Assembly: GCF_014195485.1 (NCBI RefSeq)
Contig: NZ_JACIBU010000001.1
Span: 1,116,001 to 1,180,000 of the forward strand
Source: Modestobacter versicolor
GTDB taxonomy: Bacteria > Actinomycetota > Actinomycetes > Mycobacteriales > Geodermatophilaceae
DNA length: 64,000 bases
Reading direction: 5' to 3'
Shown here: in pieces, positions 56,977 through 64,000 of the stretch
Numbering within the stretch: the first letter of the stretch is position 1
Layout of the letters: the number at the start of each line of letters is the position of its first letter
Position numbers and translations under genes: made by a program
The notes under the pieces: model-generated
Told to the model about the DNA's origin: nothing
The model's database searches: none
What the model saw: only the letters and a program-made list of their open reading frames with translations

Positions 56977-57942
56977 GTGACCACCCTCGCCGAGGCGCTC
57001 GCCGCCAGACCCGTCGTGCTGGACGGCGGGCTGTCGACCGAGCTGGAGTCGCGCGGGCACGACGTGACGTCGGCGCTGTGGTCCGCGCGGCTGCTGCGCG
57101 ACGACCCGGGCGCGATCGCCGCCGCGCACGCCGCCTTCGCCGCGGCCGGCGCCCAGGTGGCGACGACCGCCAGCTACCAGGCGACCTTCCCCGGGTTCGC
57201 CGCCGCCGGGATCGACGCCGCGCAGGCCCGCACCCTGATGACCCGCTCGGTGCAGCTGGCCCGCGAGGGCGCCCCGGAGGGCTGGGTCGCCGCCTCGGTC
57301 GGCCCGTACGGCGCCTACCTGGCCGACGGCTCGGAGTACACCGGCGGCTACGCGGACGACGTGACCGTGCACCAGCTGCGGGAGTTCCACCGGCCGCGGC
57401 TGCAGGTGCTCGCCGACGCCGGGCCCGACGTGCTGGCCTGCGAGACGCTGCCCGCCGCCGCCGAGGTCGAGGCCCTGCTGGCCGAGCTCGACGACCTCGG
57501 CGTCCCGGCCTGGCTCTCGCTGACCGCCGTCGTCGACCCGGCCGGCGTCCCGCGCACCCGCCGGGGGGAGCTGCTGGCCGACGTCCTGGCGATGACCCGG
57601 GACGTCGACGCGGTGATCGCCGTGGGGGTCAACTGCACCGACCCGGCCGGTGTGCCCGCCGCGGTGCGGGTCGCCGCGGCCGCCAGCGGCACGCCGGTGG
57701 TCGCCTACCCCAACAGCGGCGAGGCCTGGGACGCCGTCGCCCGCCGGTGGACCGGCCAGGCCGGGGTCGGTGACGTGACGGGCTGGCTGACCGCCGGCGC
57801 GCGGCTGATCGGCGGCTGCTGCCGGGTGCGGCCGGACGACGTCCGCGCGGTGGCGGACGCCGTCCGGCAGCTCAGCAGGCGGGGACCGGGTCCGCGCCCC
57901 GCCGACCGCCCGGCCGGCAGCGGACCAGCCGCCGCACGGTGA
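56977..57942 (+). CDS. mmuM: Homocysteine S-methyltransferase
   Basis: A 321-aa zinc-dependent enzyme that methylates homocysteine, typically from S-methylmethionine, giving methionine. Features: [14 protein letters not shown] at the N-terminus, SYQATFPGF, and zinc ligands in GVNCTDP (Cys about 217) and [11 protein letters not shown] (the Cys-Cys pair). The GTG start at 56977 fits the family. Its 3' end overlaps yidD on the other strand by 71 bp. Confidence 0.95.
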   Translation: MTTLAEALAARPVVLDGGLSTELESRGHDVTSALWSARLLRDDPGAIAAAHAAFAAAGAQVATTASYQATFPGFAAAGIDAAQARTLMTRSVQLAREGAPEGWVAASVGPYGAYLADGSEYTGGYADDVTVHQLREFHRPRLQVLADAGPDVLACETLPAAAEVEALLAELDDLGVPAWLSLTAVVDPAGVPRTRRGELLADVLAMTRDVDAVIAVGVNCTDPAGVPAAVRVAAAASGTPVVAYPNSGEAWDAVARRWTGQAGVGDVTGWLTAGARLIGGCCRVRPDDVRAVADAVRQLSRRGPGPRPADRPAGSGPAAAR

Positions 57943-58342
57943 GCCAGCTGCCCCGCAGCGCACCGTGCCGCTCGATCGCCGCCACGGCGTAGGCCGAGCA
58001 GCTCGGGGTGAAGTGGCAGCACGGTGGGCGGCGCGGGCTGACCTCCCGCTGGTAGAGCCGGACGGCGGCGACCAGCCGGTCGGCGACCCGTCCACCTGGG
58101 CTGTCCGCCCGCACCCGGCGCACCGTCGAGGGTGCGACGAGCAGCATCTCCATGCCGCAGCCGAGGGCCTGGGCCAGGCAGCAGCCGGTGTTGAGGAACA
58201 GCAGGTCGCGGAAGCACGAGTCGTTGCGCCGGTAGCCGTACCCCGGCCCGTAGCCGTAGCCCGGCGGTGGGCCGTAGCCGCGCCGCCCCCAGCCTCGCCG
58301 ACGTCGCGGCCCGCCGCCGCCCCAGCCCCAGACGAAGACCAC
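57872..58342 (-). CDS. yidD: YidD-type membrane insertion factor with long N-terminal extension
   Basis: A 156-aa protein. The C-terminal ~70 residues are a clear YidD domain ([42 protein letters not shown]), which assists YidC-dependent membrane insertion. The first ~85 residues are unusual for this ~80-120-aa family: a Gly/Tyr/Arg/Pro-rich low-complexity stretch ([20 protein letters not shown]) and a Cys-containing hydrophobic segment ([15 protein letters not shown]). The GTG at 58342 is the longest start, and a downstream start cannot be excluded. The 3' end overlaps mmuM. Confidence 0.85.
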   Translation of the reverse strand: MVFVWGWGGGGPRRRRGWGRRGYGPPPGYGYGPGYGYRRNDSCFRDLLFLNTGCCLAQALGCGMEMLLVAPSTVRRVRADSPGGRVADRLVAAVRLYQREVSPRRPPCCHFTPSCSAYAVAAIERHGALRGSWLTVRRLVRCRPGGRRGADPVPAC

Positions 58343-58346
58343 CGGG

Positions 58347-59204
58347 TTACAGGATCGGGTTGCCGCCGGTGACCGCCACCCGCGCTCCGGAGACGTAGCT
58401 GGCCTCGTCGCTGGCGAGCAGCACGTAGACCGGCGCGAGCTCGGCGGGCTGCGCGGCCCGGCCCAGCGGCACCTGCGACCCGAAGCTGGCGACGTCCTCG
58501 GCGGGCATGGTCGCCGGGATCAGCGGCGTCCAGACCGGACCGGGGGCGACGCTGTTGGCCCGGATGCCCTTGTCGCCGTACATCTGGGCGAGGCTCGCGG
58601 TGAAGTTCGCGATGCCGGCCTTGGTCATGGCGTACGGCGCCAGCGTGGGCTTGGGCATGTCGGAGTTGACCGACGAGGAGTTGACGATCGCCGAGCCCGG
58701 GCCCATGTGCGGGATGGCGTCCTTGCACAGGGTGAACATCGCCGAGAGGTTCACCGCCACGGTGTGGTCCCACTCCTCGTCGCTGATCTCGTCGAGGGTC
58801 TGGTGGGTCATCTGGAACGCGGCGTTGTTGACCAGGATGTCGATCCCGCCGAGCTCCTCGACGGCCTTGGGGATGATCGTCTTGACGTGCGCGCGGTCCG
58901 CCAGGTCACCGGCGACCAGCACGCACTTCCGGCCGGCCTCCTCGACGTACCTGGCGGTGTCCTTCGCGTCGTCGTGCTCGTTGAGGTAGGAGATGAGGAC
59001 GTCGGCGCCCTCGCGGGCGAAGGCGATGGCGACGGCTCGGCCGATGCCGCTGTCGCCGCCGGTGATGACCGCGCGCTTGCCGGTGAGCTTCCCGGAGCCG
59101 CGGTAGCTCTCCTCGCCGTGGTCGGGCTTCGGCGTCATCTCACCGAGCACGCCGGGCGGGGTCTGGGTCTGCTCGGGCTGGGACTCGGGGCGGGGTGAGG
59201 TCAT
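58347..59204 (-). CDS. SDR family oxidoreductase (YghA/YdaD-like)
   Basis: A 285-aa dehydrogenase of the general-stress SDR group. A ~35-residue N-terminal extension ([33 protein letters not shown]) is typical of the group. It is followed by the cofactor motif [28 protein letters not shown], and the catalytic SSSVN plus YAMTKAG. The ATG at 59204 has a strong GGAGG ribosome binding site. Substrate is unknown; relatives are stress-induced. Confidence 0.93.
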   Translation of the reverse strand: MTSPRPESQPEQTQTPPGVLGEMTPKPDHGEESYRGSGKLTGKRAVITGGDSGIGRAVAIAFAREGADVLISYLNEHDDAKDTARYVEEAGRKCVLVAGDLADRAHVKTIIPKAVEELGGIDILVNNAAFQMTHQTLDEISDEEWDHTVAVNLSAMFTLCKDAIPHMGPGSAIVNSSSVNSDMPKPTLAPYAMTKAGIANFTASLAQMYGDKGIRANSVAPGPVWTPLIPATMPAEDVASFGSQVPLGRAAQPAELAPVYVLLASDEASYVSGARVAVTGGNPIL

Positions 59205-59473
59205 GGTGGTTCCTCCTGCGTGGCTCGGGCGGCGGCACCCCTGCGCTCTGCTCGCGCGGCCGGCTCGTCGTGCGCACCGGCCCGGTGCCGCGTCGTCCAC
59301 CGCCTACCCCGGGACGCCGCGCGGCGAACCGTCCCGCCCGGACAGCCCGCGACCCGGGAGGTGCCGAGGGCGCTCTGCGGTGAGCTCCTCGACACCACCC
59401 GGGTCGCGGGTGTCCTGCCTCCTGCAGCGTCCCGCCACGAGCTCACGAGTGGTGGGGGGCAGGAGGTCCTTCG

Positions 59474-59623
59474 TCAGGCGGCGTGGGCCGCCACGGACGA
59501 GCGGTCGCGGGTGGACAGGGCCGTCACGGTGCCCGGCCGGGTCCACTGCATCTCGAGCCGACGGCGTCCCGAGCCGTCGACGACGGCGACCCACCGGCAC
59601 TGGGGGCAGTTCTGTTCGCGCAT
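59474..59623 (-). CDS. 49-aa CPxC microprotein
   Basis: A short gene, MREQNCPQCRWVAVVDGSG and on to a closing RSSVAAHAA. A CPQC pair near the N-terminus could bind zinc. The ATG at 59621-59623 sits behind GAGAGGTGG, a reasonable ribosome binding site. Three imperfect 11-bp repeats (AGGTGAAC core) lie just upstream at 59631-59658. The family was not recognised. Confidence 0.55.
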   Translation of the reverse strand: MREQNCPQCRWVAVVDGSGRRRLEMQWTRPGTVTALSTRDRSSVAAHAA

Positions 59624-59630
59624 CTCTGTT

Positions 59631-59658
59631 CCACCTCTCGTTCACCTGTTGTTCACCT
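59631..59658 (-). repeat. Iterated 11-bp direct repeats upstream of the CPxC microprotein
   Basis: The minus strand reads AGGTGAACAAC, AGGTGAACGAG, AGGTGG in direct succession, the last forming the ribosome binding site of the microprotein gene. They could be a regulator-binding array or a coincidence of a purine-rich leader. Confidence 0.45.
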
Positions 59659-59778
59659 TGTGTCCAGGAAGCGGCAACCTTACGCCCCGAGACGCGGACC
59701 GTTGCCGATTCGTGACCGCGTGTCCCCCGGAGGAGTCGGTGCGAGGACCCACCGGTCATCGGGCACCCTGGGGGCACG

Positions 59779-62385
59779 ATGACGCTCTCCCCCGCCGGCA
59801 CCCACACGACCCCGGCCGACTCCCCCGCTGCCGCGCTGCCCTCCCCCGACGTGCGGTCGCTGATCGGCGACCCGTCCGACCTCACCGAGCTGCAGTCGCG
59901 CGCCGGTGACCCCGACGCGCTGTTCACCCACTTCGCGGAGTGGGCCGAGGCCGCCGGCACGGTGCTCTACCCGGCGCAGGAGGAGGCGCTGATCGAGCTG
60001 GTCAGCGGCGCGAACGTCGTCCTGGCCACCCCGACCGGCTCGGGCAAGTCGCTGGTCGCCACCGGCGCGCAGTACGCCGCGCTCGCCGGAGACCGGGTCA
60101 GCTTCTACACCGCGCCGATCAAGGCGCTGGTGAGCGAGAAGTTCTTCGCGCTGTGCGGGGTGTTCGGCGCGGAGAACGTCGGGATGCTGACCGGCGACGC
60201 CAGCGTCAACGCCGACGCACCGATCATCGCCTGCACCGCGGAGGTGCTGGCCAACATCGCGCTGCGCGAGGGTCCGGACGCCGACATCGGGCTGGTCGTG
60301 ATGGACGAGTTCCACTTCTACGGCGACCCGGACCGCGGCTGGGCCTGGCAGGTGCCGCTCATCGAGCTGCCCAAGGCCCAGTTCCTGCTGATGTCGGCCA
60401 CCCTCGGCGACGTCACCGCGCTGCGGGAGGACCTCACCCGGCGCACCGGGCGGCCCACGGCGCTGGTGGCCCACGCCGAGCGCCCGGTGCCGCTGCACCA
60501 CTACTACGCGACGACGCCGATGCACGAGACGATCGACGAGCTGCTGTCGACCAAGCAGGCGCCGGTCTACGTCGTCCACTTCACCCAGGCCTCGGCGCTG
60601 GAGCGGGCCCAGGCGCTGATGAGCGTCAACGTGTCGACCAAGGAGGAGAAGCAGGCGATCGCCGACCAGATCGGCGGCTTCCGGTTCTCCTCCGCCTTCG
60701 GGACGACCCTGTCCCGGCTGGTGCGGCACGGCATCGGCGTGCACCACGCCGGGATGCTGCCCAAGTACCGGCGGCTGGTCGAGCAGCTGGCGCAGGCCGG
60801 GCTGCTCAAGGTCATCTGCGGCACCGACACCCTGGGCGTGGGCATCAACGTGCCGATCCGCACGGTCGTGTTCTCCGCGCTGAGCAAGTACGACGGCACC
60901 CGCACCCGGCTGCTCAACGCCCGTGAGTTCCACCAGATCGCCGGGCGGGCCGGCCGGGCGGGCTACGACACCGCGGGCACCGTCGTCGTCCAGGCCCCCG
61001 AGCACGAGGTCGAGAACCTCAAGCAGTTCGCCAAGGTCGCCGACGACCCGAAGAAGCGCCGCAAGCTGGTCCGCCGCAAGGCGCCCGAGGGCATGGTGCC
61101 CTGGAGCGAGGCGACCCAGCAGCGGCTCATCGCCGCCGACCCCGAGCCGCTGAGCAGCCACTTCCGGGTCTTCACCGGGATGCTGCTGAACGTGCTGGCC
61201 CGGCCCGGCGACCCGGTCGCGGCGATGCGCGAGCTGCTCACCGACAACCACGAGCCGCGCAAGCGGCAGCTGCGGCACATCCGCGAGGCGATCGGCATCG
61301 CCCGGTCGCTGATCACCGCCGGGGTCATCGAGCGGCTCGACGAGCCCGAGCCCGACGGACGGCGCTTCCGGCTGACCGTCGACCTCCCGCCGGACTTCCA
61401 GCTCAACCAGCCGCTGTCGACCTTCGCGCTGGCCGCGATCGGGCTGCTGGACGCCGAGAGCGACACCTACGCCCTGGACGTCGTCTCGGTGATCGAGGCG
61501 ACCCTCGACGACCCCCGGCAGATCCTGGCCGCCCAGCTGAACAAGGCCAAGGGCGCGGCGGTGGCGCAGATGAAGGCCGAGGGCATCGAGTACGACGAGC
61601 GGATGGAGCTGCTCGAGGAGATCACCTACCCCAAGCCGCTGGAGGAGCTGCTCGGGCACGCCTTCGAGATCTACGTGGCCGGCAACCCGTGGGCGGCCGA
61701 CGCGCAGCTGTCACCGAAGTCCGTGGTGCGGGACATGTGGGAGCAGGCGATGACCTTCCGGGAGCTGGTGAACACCTACCAGCTCACCCGCTCCGAGGGC
61801 GCGGTGCTGCGCTACCTGTCCGACGCGTTCAAGGCGCTGCGCTCGGGGGTGCCGGCCGACGCCCGCACCGAGGAGGTCACCGACCTGGTCGAGTGGCTCG
61901 GCGAGCTGGTCCGGCAGGTCGACTCCTCGCTGCTGGACGAGTGGGAGCAGCTGACCAGCCCGGACCAGCCGCTGGACGCCCCGGTCGCCGTCCCGGCCCG
62001 GCCGCGGCCGCTGACCGGCAACGAGCGGGCGTTCACCGCGATGGTGCGCAACGCGCTGTTCCGCCGGGTCGAGCTGTTCGCGCTGCGCCGCTGGTACGAC
62101 CTGGGCCAGCTCGACCAGGGTTCGGGCTGGGACGCCGACCGCTGGGGCGAGGTCGTGCAGGCGTACTTCGCCGAGCACGGCGAGCTGAACACCGGCGGCG
62201 ACGCCCGGGGGCCGGCGCTGCTCATCGTCGACAAGTCGGAGCCGCGGGTCTGGCGGGTGCGGCAGATCCTCGACGACCCGGCCGGCGACCACGACTGGGG
62301 CTTCGACGTCGAGGTCGACCTGGACGCCTCGGACGAGGAGGGCGTCGTCGTCATGCAGCTGGTGGCGGCCGGCCGCAAGGACTAG
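59779..62385 (+). CDS. Ski2-like DEAD/DEAH helicase with DUF3516 C-terminus
   Basis: An 868-aa superfamily 2 RNA/DNA helicase. Walker A is ATPTGSGKS (about residues 84-92), motif II is MDEFH (about 175-179, DEVH-type), motif III is MSATLGD, and motif VI is QIAGRAGRAG (about 387-396). The C-terminal half matches the DUF3516 region of actinobacterial helicases (for example KSVVRDMWEQAMTFRELVNTYQLTRSEG-like). A role in RNA processing is inferred. The ATG at 59779 was chosen as the first start in frame. Its stop shares CTAG with that of the convergent SRPBCC gene. Confidence 0.93.
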   Translation: MTLSPAGTHTTPADSPAAALPSPDVRSLIGDPSDLTELQSRAGDPDALFTHFAEWAEAAGTVLYPAQEEALIELVSGANVVLATPTGSGKSLVATGAQYAALAGDRVSFYTAPIKALVSEKFFALCGVFGAENVGMLTGDASVNADAPIIACTAEVLANIALREGPDADIGLVVMDEFHFYGDPDRGWAWQVPLIELPKAQFLLMSATLGDVTALREDLTRRTGRPTALVAHAERPVPLHHYYATTPMHETIDELLSTKQAPVYVVHFTQASALERAQALMSVNVSTKEEKQAIADQIGGFRFSSAFGTTLSRLVRHGIGVHHAGMLPKYRRLVEQLAQAGLLKVICGTDTLGVGINVPIRTVVFSALSKYDGTRTRLLNAREFHQIAGRAGRAGYDTAGTVVVQAPEHEVENLKQFAKVADDPKKRRKLVRRKAPEGMVPWSEATQQRLIAADPEPLSSHFRVFTGMLLNVLARPGDPVAAMRELLTDNHEPRKRQLRHIREAIGIARSLITAGVIERLDEPEPDGRRFRLTVDLPPDFQLNQPLSTFALAAIGLLDAESDTYALDVVSVIEATLDDPRQILAAQLNKAKGAAVAQMKAEGIEYDERMELLEEITYPKPLEELLGHAFEIYVAGNPWAADAQLSPKSVVRDMWEQAMTFRELVNTYQLTRSEGAVLRYLSDAFKALRSGVPADARTEEVTDLVEWLGELVRQVDSSLLDEWEQLTSPDQPLDAPVAVPARPRPLTGNERAFTAMVRNALFRRVELFALRRWYDLGQLDQGSGWDADRWGEVVQAYFAEHGELNTGGDARGPALLIVDKSEPRVWRVRQILDDPAGDHDWGFDVEVDLDASDEEGVVVMQLVAAGRKD

Positions 62386-62924
62386 CGGCGGAAGGTGGGG
62401 CCCGGCGGGGGCGGGACGACGGCGGCCGGGTCGCGGCGGCGGCGCAGCTCCAGCGCCAGGCTCTGCTCGCCGCGGGCCATCGCCCAGCGGTGGTTGGCCT
62501 CGAACACCGGGCGGAGCAGCCAGCTCAGCCGAGCCAGCAGCGGCTTGGTCGCCGCGACCCGCCAGTCGTAGCTGATCACCACCTCCGGCCCGTCCTGGGC
62601 GAAGGTCCAGCGCCCGGTGCCGGCCAGGTCACCGCTCGCGGCGAGCGCGAAGCCGGCGTCGGTCATCGTCTCGGTGATCCGCAGCGTCCAGCGCAGCGTG
62701 TACGGCAGCCAGCCCTTGGTGAACACCTCGACCGTGCGGCCCACGCCGTCCGGGTCGCCGTCCGCGACCGGTACGACGTCGAGGTACACCGCCGGCCACC
62801 ACCGCGGCAGCGCCGCGCTGTCGCTGAGCACCGCGCGGACCTCGGCGATCGTGCCCGGCACCCGCCAGACGGTCAGGAAGCAGTAGGACGGCGCGGGGCG
62901 GGGCACACCCGGCACTCTGCCCAC
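62382..62924 (-). CDS. SRPBCC family protein (polyketide cyclase/START-like)
   Basis: A protein of about 180 aa with a START/SRPBCC lipid-binding fold. Segments include CFLTVWRVPGTIAEVRAVLSD, LPRWWPAVYLDVVPV, and RWTFAQDGPEVVISYDWRV, with a C-terminal long helix (LRPVFEANHRWAMARGEQSLALELRRRR-like). The ligand is unknown. The start is uncertain among GTG codons at 62924, 62915 and 62906; longer frames upstream look non-coding. Confidence 0.8.
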   Translation of the reverse strand: MGRVPGVPRPAPSYCFLTVWRVPGTIAEVRAVLSDSAALPRWWPAVYLDVVPVADGDPDGVGRTVEVFTKGWLPYTLRWTLRITETMTDAGFALAASGDLAGTGRWTFAQDGPEVVISYDWRVAATKPLLARLSWLLRPVFEANHRWAMARGEQSLALELRRRRDPAAVVPPPPGPTFRR

Positions 62925-63072
62925 CCGCGCGGGGGCTGTCCACGCCGACCGCAGGAGCAGCGGGACCGAGCGGGAGTTGCCCCGGACGGGTGATCCAGGT
63001 CTCAGCGCCGGACGCCGATGACCTCGGTGGACGCACCGGCGGGCAGTGCCGGGGCCACGGACGAGGAACGAC

Positions 63073-64000
63073 ATGCCCTCACCCCCGGCGACGCGGCCGG
63101 CCACCCGCCGGTCGCCCTTCCGCCGCCCCACCGACCTGGTCGAACGCACCCGGTGGCTGTTCGGCGTCTGCGCCGTGGTCTCCCTCGTCCTCACCTCCTC
63201 CGGAGCGGCGGCCGAGGCGGGCACCGGGCGGCTGACCGCCATCGCGCTGTCCGGCGCGGCGCTGATCGCCTCCTGGCTGCACCGCTACCAGGCCCGCCGC
63301 GGCACGGTCCCCCTCGACCTCCTCGACGCCGTGGCCGTGTGCGTCCTCGCCCTCGCCTCGCCGGTGCCGGCGGTCGCCCTGGGCGTCACCTTCTCCGCGC
63401 TGTGGTTCCGCGCCGTCTACGGCCGCACCTGGGAGATCTGGTTCTACGCCACCGCCCAGTGCGCCGGCCTGGTCGCCGCGCTCGCGCTGTGGCAGGTGGT
63501 GCCCGGTCACGCCGCCGCGGCCCCGGCAGCCCCGCTGCTCGGCGCCCTGCCGATCGCCCCGCTGCTCGCCGTCGTCGCGCGCCACCTCGCGGCGGTGCTG
63601 CAGGAGCACCAGCTCGCGCAGGCCTGGGACGCCACGCTCGCCCGGCTGGTCACCCAGCTGCTCGGTGTCACCGACGTCGGGCAGATCCGGCAGCGCGGCT
63701 GGGAGGCCGCCGACCAGATCTGCCGGCTCACCCCCGGGCTGGTCGTGGTCGTCGTCGAGGACGACGGCGAGCGGCTGCTCGTGCAGGGAACCGTCGGCCC
63801 GGTGCAGCACCTGCCCGCCACCCTGGACCGGGCACCGGTCGGCACGGACCTGGCCTCCGCCGCGGCGAGCCAGCGACCCGGGCGGATCACCGCCCCGGAC
63901 GAGCTGGTGGCGTCGGCGGGCGGCGTGACCAGCTGGGTGGCGATCCCGCTGCCGGACGAGCCGGGCAGGTTCCTGCTGCTCGGGGGCAAGGTGCTGCACC
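63073..64000 (+). CDS. Membrane sensor protein, cut by right edge
   Basis: At least 309 aa, running off the window. After ~25 residues there are about five membrane helices (residues ~28-180; LFGVCAVVSLVLTSSG, LLDAVAVCVLALASPVPAVALGVTFSALWF and others), then a helical linker (VLQEHQLAQAWDATLARLVTQL). A GAF-like cytoplasmic domain follows (VGQIRQRGWEAADQICRLTPGLVVVVVEDDGERLL-like). Such architecture usually precedes a GGDEF/EAL or kinase output domain, which lies outside the window. The ATG at 63073 follows GACGAGGAACGAC. Confidence 0.75.
   Translation, partial: MPSPPATRPATRRSPFRRPTDLVERTRWLFGVCAVVSLVLTSSGAAAEAGTGRLTAIALSGAALIASWLHRYQARRGTVPLDLLDAVAVCVLALASPVPAVALGVTFSALWFRAVYGRTWEIWFYATAQCAGLVAALALWQVVPGHAAAAPAAPLLGALPIAPLLAVVARHLAAVLQEHQLAQAWDATLARLVTQLLGVTDVGQIRQRGWEAADQICRLTPGLVVVVVEDDGERLLVQGTVGPVQHLPATLDRAPVGTDLASAAASQRPGRITAPDELVASAGGVTSWVAIPLPDEPGRFLLLGGKVLH

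Noticed and set aside
62925-63072. c-di-GMP or other riboswitch in front of the membrane sensor gene
   Set aside because: I looked for the GEMM-type conserved core and tetraloop-receptor segments and saw none; the gap is short and GC-rich.

Overview
The window is high-GC actinobacterial DNA. GTG starts are common and stop/start overlaps (ATGA, GTGA, TGATG) are pervasive. Gene content and order resemble Geodermatophilaceae (Blastococcus/Geodermatophilus/Modestobacter), but that family assignment is inference. Most of the left and middle part is a core chromosomal block on the minus strand. Read right to left it runs infC-rpmI-rplT-rRNA methylase, pheST, argCJBDFRH, mpg-tyrS, an rrn operon, a TPR protein, TPR/HAD genes, tlyA and nadK. 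This is the order known from Mycobacterium tuberculosis, here with an rrn operon (16S-23S-5S, no spacer tRNA seen) between tyrS and the TPR gene, and with accessory genes between the blocks.

Region by region: 1-8.2 kb holds NAD kinase (cut by the left edge), TlyA, an SCP2-like protein, a HAD phosphatase, a small TPR protein, a DUF1015 protein, SSB and an 841-aa repeat/TPR protein. 8.4-14.1 kb is the rrn operon with its promoter, 23S processing stem and terminator. 14.2-23.5 kb is tyrS, mpg and a fully coupled arginine operon without argG, controlled by two ArgR-like boxes over the argC start. 23.5-27.5 kb holds assorted small genes (Lrp/AsnC, EamA exporter, DAG kinase, VOC, STAS, SDR). 27.5-38 kb holds pheST, a blue-light c-di-GMP enzyme (EAL-DICT-LOV-GGDEF), a TetR/DUF4873/AurF-type oxygenase cassette, and rRNA methylase-rplT-rpmI-infC, where infC has an AUC start and an attenuator-like leader. 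38-41.6 kb holds a HemD-like/winged-helix (NnaR-type) regulator and NarK. 42.6-47.4 kb is a SigE-family sigma factor cluster with two paralogous membrane ectodomain proteins and small secreted proteins. 48.2-54.2 kb holds DUF2000/AraC and the nitrate assimilation genes nirD, nirB and nas. 54.3-64 kb is mostly housekeeping: MmcQ/YjbR, VOC, ArfB, SixA, MmuM, YidD, SDR, a Ski2-like helicase, SRPBCC, and a membrane sensor cut by the right edge.

The least ordinary observations are four. (1) A shared GTSAS-N6-GGAAC element (GlnR-box-like) lies upstream of narK, nas and the NnaR-like gene, at exactly the same distance from the start codon in narK and nas. (2) One protein in the sigma cluster appears to fuse a decayed SigE-like domain to the ectodomain of the neighbouring anti-sigma-like protein. 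(3) A LOV photoreceptor domain sits inside an EAL/GGDEF enzyme. (4) infC carries a non-canonical AUC start behind a perfect terminator hairpin. No CRISPR array, insertion sequence, prophage or tRNA gene was recognised.
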